DNA of 12,500 nt from Pavlovales sp. CCMP2436. Lineage: Eukaryota > Haptophyta > Pavlovophyceae > Pavlovales. Of this stretch, positions 7,383 to 12,500 are shown piece after piece; positions within the stretch are counted from its first letter, which is position 1; every line of letters starts with the position of its first letter. The position numbers and the translations under genes were made by a program. Location of the stretch: contig MU631310.1 of assembly GCA_026770615.1 (NCBI GenBank), positions 236,336-248,835 of the forward strand. The letters are read 5' to 3'. The notes below the pieces were generated by a model that did no database searches, was not told the DNA's origin, and saw nothing but the letters and a program-made list of their open reading frames with translations.

Positions 7383-7533
7383 GGGCGCCACCGCGCGTGC
7401 CGATGGATCTCCGGTAGTGTGCCCGGGCAAGGTAACTATATATATATTAGCGGCTCAGAACAGATGGTAATAGAAACAGCAGGTGGCAGGATTAGCGCGC
7501 TGAGTATATATTCACTCGCGAGAGTGACGTCGT

Positions 7534-7704
7534 TACAGGGTATCGCGGGCAATAAGAAACCGTCGTGTTAATAAACTGAGCCTCGTTTTTTAGCCCTTCA
7601 ATAGTAATTTTAACCAAAATTTAACGATTGATTGTATGTAATTTGCTAAGAAACTCAGCCTCAACCTCAAAACCCGTCGTTCTTATTGCCCGCGATCCCC
7701 TGTA
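7534..7704. mobile_element. MITE copy 3 (167 bp plus TA duplications)
   Basis: CAGGGTATCGCGGGCAATAA at the left and TTATTGCCCGCGATCCCCTG at the right (7536-7702) are nearly perfect inverted termini flanked by TA. By eye it is about 90% identical to copy 1 across the whole length, including the internal AAACTGAGCCTCG and AAGAAACTCAGCCTC repeats. It has no ORF. Confidence 0.92.
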
Positions 7705-7974
7705 TGAACCGACGATGACGGGTCTCGAGCGGAATAAATTATAAATAAATAAATATATATAAATAACTTTAAACGAACGTCACCCCTTCCGACGCCCCAG
7801 TCCTGGGCCTGTTCCTCAGTATGGAGTCCGGTGTTTTTCATCGGGACCCAGACACTTGCCATACATATATAGACACATATAACTAGTTAGTTACACTTTA
7901 TCTGATATATTGATCAGTGCATCACCCGATGGATAGGGCAGCCGCCGCGAGAAAGGGTCCTGGCTACTTTCGGA
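7705..7974. other. AT-rich spacer downstream of the sulfotransferase
   Basis: It contains an AT-rich low-complexity tract of AAATA type (about 7731-7768), a GC-rich block, and more AT-rich sequence up to the sulfotransferase stop. This is where the gene's 3' untranslated region must lie. No ORF or RNA gene is recognised. Confidence 0.5.
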
Positions 7975-9323
7975 TCAATTTACAGATCCTTTCGGCACGG
8001 GCGAGTTGCCCGCACCATGGCCACCACAAGCTGCCCGATGCGCATCGAATCGCACTTTTGCGGCGTGATATACCGGCGTATCAATGAAGGTGTAGTTCGA
8101 CAGGATCGACGCTACCTGGGCGCGGACAGCGTCCTCTTCGCGTCTCTGCTTTCGGACGTTTGCGAGGTACGTGGCCGTCAGCGGTACCTGCGCACCAAAG
8201 TAGGTCCACATCGCGGAGACGCTCTCGTCCCAACGCGAAGTGATGCCGACGAAGGCCACCTCATCCCGCACTCGCTGCACAGCTCGGCTGACTTGCTCCT
8301 CGCTGGCCCCGCGAGTAGTGTTCGACCCGCAACTGTGGCCGGTGAGCATTCGGGTCGCGCATCTGAATTATATTAAAAAAACAGTATGCATGTATAATTT
8401 TAAAAAAAAATCGTCCACCGATGTAAATGTGCGCGTGGTCGACACACATAGCTCGAGCTCGATAACCACGCGCTTATCGAAAGCCGCAATGCTGTTCTGG
8501 CGCGCAAAGTTGCTGACGTGCAGGATGGAGTCGAGCGATCAGCCTCTCGCCCGGGGAAAGGATGTAAATCACTTACGCGGAGACACAGTCCGCATACTCT
8601 AGGACCGCGACGGGGTCGGTGTTGACGAACAGCCGCTGCGACGCCTCGGGCGTGAATTTGCTCTTCGCGGCCCAAGGTTTGTGGTTTCTCGCGGCCTGCC
8701 GTATCATCCACGGGCAGTCCTGCATTCGGGTTCGGGTTATAGAAGATATGATCAACACCGTGTCAGGCGTTCCTTTCGTAATGTTCGACCCTAGGGTATA
8801 ACCCCCCCCGTGTAGCAGACTCTAGAGGCGGCCGTATCTGAGGTATGACTCTAGAGGCGGCGGTGGCGGAGGTATGGGCAAGGGGTGCATAGTTTGCTCT
8901 CACGTGAAGCCCGTGGAGATAGCCCGAGACTGTCCTGCTCAGCGGCTCGCGCATAAAGCTCACGATCGCGACCTTCGCCGTCTTGCGGCTCTCAGGGAGC
9001 GGATGGTGGTTTGCCCGTAGCATCTTGAAGCGCGCCTGACATCCCGCCGCCTTGATCAGCTTTTTGAGCAAGCGGCTGGTTTGCTGCGGCTTGACCTCCA
9101 CTCCCTCTGGGCACACGGTGCGGTAGAGTGAGTTGATAAGTGACGTGCCACACTTGGGCACGTGCAGCCACCACACAGGGCGATTGTTCCATTGGCACTG
9201 CGGGCGCGCGGTAGGTACTGTCCTGCTCAGCAGCGATTGTCCCATTATCTGCTGGTCGCCCGCGAGCACAGCGACAAGAAGCGCCACCCACATCGCCGCG
9301 TTGAGCTTGCCCCTGCCCCTCAT
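7975..9323 (-). CDS. Golgi-type sulfotransferase, three exons
   Basis: Exons are 9323-8904, 8719-8577 and 8362-7975, totalling 951 bases and 316 residues. Sulfotransferases move sulfate from PAPS to a carbohydrate or protein, usually in the Golgi lumen. Seen here: a basic N-terminus and hydrophobic segment (about residues 10-22, MWVALLVAVLAG), fitting a type II signal anchor; the 5'-phosphosulfate loop HVPKCGTS (54-61); and the 3'-phosphate motif MREPLSRTVSGYLH (124-137). TRMLTG (191-196) crosses from the exon 2/3 boundary region, and an amphipathic Lys/Arg-rich C-terminal helix follows. The pattern fits the Sulfotransfer_2 type. Introns are GTGAGA...GCAG (phase 0) and GTAAGT...TTCAG (phase 2), and both restore the frame. 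The ATG at 9323 was chosen because it directly precedes the anchor; the frame is open further upstream, but that part looks non-coding. The acceptor sugar cannot be told from sequence. Confidence 0.85.
8363..8576 (-). other. Sulfotransferase intron 2 (214 bp)
   Basis: The donor is GTAAGT (8576-8571). The acceptor ATAATTCAG ends at 8363 after a T-rich tract. Joining splits an Ala codon (GC/A) and keeps the frame. Confidence 0.85.
8720..8903 (-). other. Sulfotransferase intron 1 (184 bp)
   Basis: The donor is GTGAGA (8903-8898) and the acceptor is AATGCAG, ending at 8720. Joining is phase 0 between His140 and Asp141. The intron carries two copies of GACTCTAGAGGCGGC (plus strand, 8818 and 8847) and a C8 run near 8802-8809. 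Confidence 0.8.
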
Positions 9324-9645
9324 GGAGTCCGACGCCGCTCGTGTAGCTGGACTCAAGCGCGCACGAGGAGCAGGGGTTGCGAACCCGACGCGGTCGCCAT
9401 CCTTAAAATAAGATAACAATTCATTAACCTTTTTTAATAATAGTTCGTCCCCCGACTTGCAGCCCGAAGGCGTACGGGCATGACATGGGAGGGTCAGCGC
9501 ATCGGTCGTCTCATGTGCTATCTTACTCCCCGCGTCGTCTCTCCGCCACGATCCTCGTTCGTCGTCGCATCGCGCCGCCGCGATCCTGCGTATAATTACA
9601 ACAAAACATACACGCAAAACCCTCCGTATAGCCTGAACCGTGCTA
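9324..9645. other. Upstream region of the sulfotransferase
   Basis: The minus-strand frame stays open to 9617, but the codons upstream of the anchor show no motif. A T/A-rich stretch (9405-9445) lies 80-120 bases upstream of the chosen ATG and could hold the promoter, though I see no clean TATA box. Nothing else is recognised. Confidence 0.4.
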
Positions 9646-10123
9646 TAGTTAGTTAGTTAGTTAGTATGACCCTTCAATACACCCGCAAACGCCCTAGGCG
9701 ATGAGGGAGGTGGATTTCATGTTATCTGCAGTGGGAGGGGGCGCTCAGCCCCCCTGGGCAGCAATCAGCCTTGATGAAGATGGCAACACTGTGTGTGTGC
9801 TCGACTGGTTGCCACACGACGACGCAGCCCACGATGCGCCGCCTGTCAGTGAGTGATATGGGAGAGATGCAAGACCCCCGTTTGATGCACCTGGATGCGA
9901 TCCCCAAGTCCCGCGAGCAGGCTGGACGACACGTTGTAGCAGCGTGCCGTACATCGGTTTTCATCGGACCGAGCGCTGCTAGCATTGGATCCGGGATCCA
10001 CGTGGCGGCCGGCGTCAATGGCTTCGGCAGGAGCGCAGCTGCGCTCGCCTTGTCCTTCTTGCCCGGTGCCCGCGGTCCTCGGCTTCACCTTGTAGCCGGA
10101 AAGCACGCGCGGCTTCTTCTGCT
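9646..10123. repeat. Long direct repeat, copy A (478 bp)
   Basis: It opens with (TAGT)5 at 9646-9665, then ATGACCCTTCAA, and aligns along its length with 10474-10976 with scattered substitutions and small gaps. On the minus strand it corresponds to a terminal exon plus 3' region ending in an (ACTA)n tail. Its inner edge falls at the CAG/AAGAAG boundary that is a splice acceptor in copy B. Confidence 0.9.
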
Positions 10124-10310
10124 GCGCGTGCGAGTGGTGCTGCGAGTGGTGCTGCCTGTAATTGGCATGCCATGCGTGCAAGGCAGCGTGGATTGCTCTG
10201 CGCGGCGTTCGAGCACCAGATCGGTCAGCGAGGAATCAATCGACGGCGGTTCGGGCCGTCGACATGGGCCGGAAGTGGTGCCTCCTTCCCCATCTCGCTG
10301 TTCCGTAAAA
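9722..10310 (-). pseudogene. Short paralogue of the UBA/Lys-Ala gene (locus A)
   Basis: Two blocks match the neighbouring gene at 10816-11818. One is an upstream block (10306-10211, encoding a stretch ending in IDSSLTDLV). The other is the basic tail beginning KKPRV (10113 downward). The UBA domain and Ala/Lys helix are absent. Between the blocks sits a His-rich stretch, HHSQHHSHAQQ. Relative to locus B the tail has a one-base insertion (GGGCAAGAAG against GGCACGAAG), and the stop used by B is not in frame, so translation runs on to 9722 or 9846 depending on frame. It is probably a decayed or partial duplicate. Confidence 0.4.
9737..9753. repeat. GC hairpin in repeat copy A
   Basis: GGGGGC and GCCCCC flank the loop GCTCA. 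The same 17 bases are found unchanged in copy B at 10557-10573, in the 3' region of both loci. Confidence 0.8.
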
Positions 10311-10473
10311 ATGCGGCTGCAGCTGCGGCTGCGAGCGGAGGACCAGCGTGGAACTCGATGAGATCGTGCAGTATGCCGACACCAAGGTCCAGGGAGGTCG
10401 CGCAAGTGAAGCCGCTGAAGCCTTGAGATCGTCTTTGTCTGCTTCATCGCCTGGAACATCGCCCTGGGCGATC

Positions 10474-10976
10474 TAGTTAGTTAGTATGACCCTTCAACAC
10501 ACCCGCAGTCGCCCTAGGCGTAGAGGGAGGTGGCTTTCATGATATCTGCAGTGGGAGGGGGCGCTCAGCCCCCCTGAGCAGCAATCAGCCTTGACGAAGA
10601 TGGCAACACTGTGTGTGTGCTCGACTGGTAGCCACACGACGACGCAGCCCACGATGCGCCGCCGACATTGAGTCATATGGAAGGGATGCAACCCCCGTTT
10701 GATGCACGTGGACGCGATCCCCAAGTCCCACGAGCAGGCTGGACGACGCGCTGTAGCAGCGTGCCGTGCATCGGCTTTAATCGAACAAATCTGAGATTCG
10801 TCGGGTCGAGTGCTGTCAGTTGGCAGCGCTGGGCCCGGGATCCGTGGCGGCCGGCGTCAATGGCTTTGGCGGTGGCGCAGATGATGCGCTCGCCTTGGCC
10901 TTCGTGCCGGTGGCCTCGGTCTTCGGCCGCGTCTTGTGGCCGGCAGCGTTGACTCCCACGTGCGGCTTCTTCTGCT
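10474..10976. repeat. Long direct repeat, copy B (503 bp)
   Basis: It opens with (TAGT)3 at 10474-10485 and ATGACCCTTCAA and parallels copy A. Compared with A it has an extra stretch near 10785-10825 (around GAGATTCGTCGG) and intact reading of the basic tail. Copies A and B lie 828 bp apart, start to start, in the same orientation. Confidence 0.9.
10557..10573. repeat. GC hairpin in repeat copy B
   Basis: GGGGGC-GCTCA-GCCCCC, identical to the hairpin at 9737-9753 although the surrounding repeats have diverged. Confidence 0.8.
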
Positions 10977-11818
10977 CGTGTAAGTCAGTGTGATCTCGAG
11001 GATATCGAGGATGGTGTCGAGGTTGGGGTTGGGGCCGGCTTCACCTGCGCCTTTGCCTCGGCTGCCTGCGCTTTGGCCTCCTTGGCTTCCTTTGCCGCTT
11101 TTGCCACCTGCGCCTTAGCTTCCTTGGCCGCCTCTGCCGCCTGCGCCCTGGCCTCCTCGTCCGCCTTCGCCACCTGCGCCTTCGCCTCAGCCGCCTGCAC
11201 CTTTTTCTCCTTGGCCGCCGCGTTCTCTGCCGCCTGTTTCTCTTTGATCAGCGCCTCCTTCTTCTCCTTCGCCGCCTGTTCTGCATTGGCCAGCAGTTCC
11301 GCTGCAGCCCATCCCGCCTCAGTCGCGTCCTCGGCTGCCTTCCGCTCCGCGGCCGCCTGCTCCACGACCTTCCACCGCTCGGCCGCGTCCATCAGCAGCG
11401 TGAGCGCCTTGTTAGCGTCTCCCTCAACTGTGTCGAGCGCCTCCTCGGCGAGGGTGAGGTCAATTCCTGTTGCCGCGGTAAGGTGCGCTGACGCCACGTC
11501 GCGTGGTTTTGGTGGCGGCTGCTCCTCAGAGGTCGGCAACTACGTCGTTCGCGGCACCTTCGCGGCGGGCGGAGTGGCCGGGGGCGGAGGGGCGTAGGGC
11601 TGTGTGCGGCTCTTATTGTGCGGCCTCCTGTCGCGCCAGAGCTCGGAGCGCTGGGATGCACTGGACCGGTCAGCGAGGACTGTCGCGCCAGAGCTCGGAG
11701 CGCTGGGATGCACTGGACCGGTCAGCGAGGAATCCACGGGCGGCGGGTCGGGCCAGCATGGTCGGGAAGCGGTCGCCCTTTCCCCCGTCTCGCTGTCCCT
11801 TATCATTGAGCCATGCAT
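10816..11818 (-). CDS. UBA-like domain, Ala/Lys/Glu-rich helix and basic tail; one in-frame TAG
   Basis: Exons 11818-11045 and 10971-10816 give 310 codons including the stop. Codons 1-92 are Pro/Ser/Arg-rich and of low complexity. TAG follows at 11542-11540, in the same frame as everything after it. Codons about 108-145 look like a UBA-type three-helix fold (HLTAATGIDLTLAEEALDTV, then EGDANKALTLLMD), as in NAC-alpha or EF-Ts. About 110 residues of A, K, E and Q in heptad-like helix follow, then a Lys/Pro/Ala-rich tail like a histone H1 C-terminus. UBA domains often bind ubiquitin; here that is inference. No ATG lies between the TAG and the UBA domain. So either TAG is read through or is a mutation, or an intron ends in this TAG, or the real first exon is elsewhere. 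The start at 11818 is uncertain. Confidence 0.65.
10972..11044 (-). other. 73-bp intron before the basic tail
   Basis: The donor is CAG/GTGAAG (11044 downward) and the acceptor is GAGCAG/AAGAAG (10972), with a CTGAC branch-point-like sequence upstream of the acceptor. Joining is phase 0 and links the Ala/Lys helix to KKPHVG. Without splicing the ORF ends at 10985 with a Ser/Pro-rich tail. Confidence 0.6.
11628..11731. repeat. Exact 52-bp tandem duplication
   Basis: Two identical 52-base units sit head to tail (11628-11679 and 11680-11731), each starting CTGTCGCGCCAGAGCTCGGA. The period is not a multiple of three, so the minus-strand gene reads the two units in different frames. Exact identity suggests a recent event or an assembly duplication. 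Confidence 0.95.
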
Positions 11819-11892
11819 GTAAGTTTAAGACTGTTGCATTTACATCAAGTTACAAACGTTTAAGAATTGTTTGTACGACCGCCGCGGCCGCG

Positions 11893-12075
11893 ATCAGCAC
11901 GTTCAAGCTGGTGCTGGCCGACTCGGAGGGGACGCCCGTGAGCACGGCGGGTCTAGCTCAAGACTGGGACGTGCACCTCTGCTTGACGAAGGACGGTAAG
12001 GTCGCAAACAGCGGGCTCTACCGCTTCGCGCCGGGTGCCAGCGGCTCGCTCGACGTCGTCACGAAGCTCAGCTAA
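11893..12075 (+). CDS. Short hypothetical ORF, start unclear
   Basis: The frame encodes ISTFKLVLADSEGTPVSTAG, then a hydrophilic strand-rich segment with QDWDVHLCLTKDGKVANSG and a Gly/Ser-rich end (YRFAPGASGSLDVVTKLS), stopping at TAA (12073-12075). The composition is protein-like and fits a small beta domain. I know no family for it. No in-frame ATG precedes it nearby. GTAAGT at 11819-11824 and an AG at 11896-11897 suggest an upstream exon, but I found no frame-correct join. The next ORF begins 41 bases after the stop on the same strand, so the two may be linked. The minus-strand UBA gene begins divergently about 80 bases to the left. Confidence 0.45.
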   Translation: MSTFKLVLADSEGTPVSTAGLAQDWDVHLCLTKDGKVANSGLYRFAPGASGSLDVVTKLS

Positions 12076-12116
12076 CTCGCCAGCAATAAGGAAAATTCGG
12101 GCGCGCCGGCTAAGAT

Positions 12117-12500
12117 ATGTACACAGTGCTGCGGCCCTACGCGCGCAAGTTCGCCAATGCGTACGCTCAGGTGGCGGAGGTCCACGCCGTGAGGGTCAAC
12201 GACAGCGCCGACGTGACCAACCTCGTGGTGCGCTCCAAGGCGGTGCTCTCGAGCTTGGTCGTGCGCGGGGCCGCCACGTTCGAAAGCCCCGCCGAGATGA
12301 TGGGCACAATACTCATGCGCGGGGCCGCCACGTTCGGCGGCCAGGTCGAGATGGTCGGCGACCTGCTCGTGCGCAGGGCCGCCACGTTTGTGGACGCCGA
12401 GTTCAGCGGGGCCACCACGTTCGAAGGCCCCGCCGAGATGTTGGGCACAATGCTCATGCGCGGGGCCTCCACGTTCAACGGTGCCGTCGAGATGGGGGGC
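12117..12500 (+). CDS. Repeat-built solenoid-like protein, 3'-partial
   Basis: ATG at 12117 opens 128 codons that run off the window without a stop. After about 45 residues (MYTVLRPYARKFANAYAQVA, then a Val-rich stretch) come repeats of 18 residues whose core is LMRGAATFxGxxEMxGxL. The RGAATF starts fall at 12264, 12318 and 12372, exactly 54 bp apart, followed by one longer 87-bp unit and another copy at 12459. Alternating hydrophobic residues with regular Gly and Phe fit a right-handed beta-helix, as in bactofilin-like or pentapeptide-like proteins and some viral fibre proteins. That is inference from pattern only. It has no signal peptide. The role is unknown: surface, structural or cell-wall related are all possible. 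Confidence 0.65.
   Translation, partial: MYTVLRPYARKFANAYAQVAEVHAVRVNDSADVTNLVVRSKAVLSSLVVRGAATFESPAEMMGTILMRGAATFGGQVEMVGDLLVRRAATFVDAEFSGATTFEGPAEMLGTMLMRGASTFNGAVEMGG

Noticed and set aside
8763..8903. Continuation of sulfotransferase exon 1 to the stop at 8763
   Set aside because: The sequence after GLH is low-complexity and repetitive, while splicing at GTGAGA joins in phase to exon 2 with family-like sequence.
9646..9665. (TTAG)n as a telomere repeat
   Set aside because: Only five 4-bp units, interstitial, and tied to the end of a duplicated block rather than to a chromosome end.
12167..12478. Minus-strand ORF with repeated AAPRMSIVP-like units
   Set aside because: It is the antisense shadow of the 54-bp coding repeats of the plus-strand solenoid-like ORF, which has a better start and stays open to the window end.

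Overview
The window looks like nuclear DNA of a GC-rich eukaryotic microbe, most likely an algal protist. The evidence is three short GT-AG introns that restore good reading frames, a Golgi-type sulfotransferase, and Ty1/copia-type retrotransposon remains. There are no bacterial operons and no ribosome-binding sites. I cannot name the species. The first 51 bases are pure G.

Layout, left to right. 52-1213 (+) is an acidic, Ala-rich hypothetical gene, open at its 5' side and broken by one frame change. 1397-6240 (-) is a decayed, 5'-truncated copia retrotransposon. It has a probable 3' LTR (1397-1874) with seven 11-bp repeats beside a TATA-like box, a G-rich tract, and a reverse transcriptase/RNase H pseudogene with at least five frame breaks and a mutated catalytic box. 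A 2.35-kb insertion (2303-4652) splits its RNase H. That insertion carries a zinc-knuckle ORF cut off at its 5' end, a second ORF with five 23-24-residue Pro-rich repeats, and a 167-bp MITE. 6241-7974 has no convincing gene but holds two more MITE copies and a 120-bp tandem duplication.

7975-9323 (-) is the best gene: a three-exon sulfotransferase of 316 residues with an N-terminal membrane anchor and both PAPS-binding motifs. 9646-11818 (-) holds two related loci. The right one encodes a UBA-like domain, a long Ala/Lys/Glu-rich helix and a basic tail, with one in-frame TAG and a 73-bp intron. The left one shares only the 5' flank and the terminal exon plus 3' region, and both copies end in (TAGT)n. 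11893-12500 (+) starts a divergent pair: a short hypothetical ORF, then an ORF that runs off the window and is built of 18-residue solenoid-like repeats.

The genes do not form an obvious pathway. The strongest new material is the MITE family, the nested insertion, the duplicated terminal exon and the repeat-built proteins.
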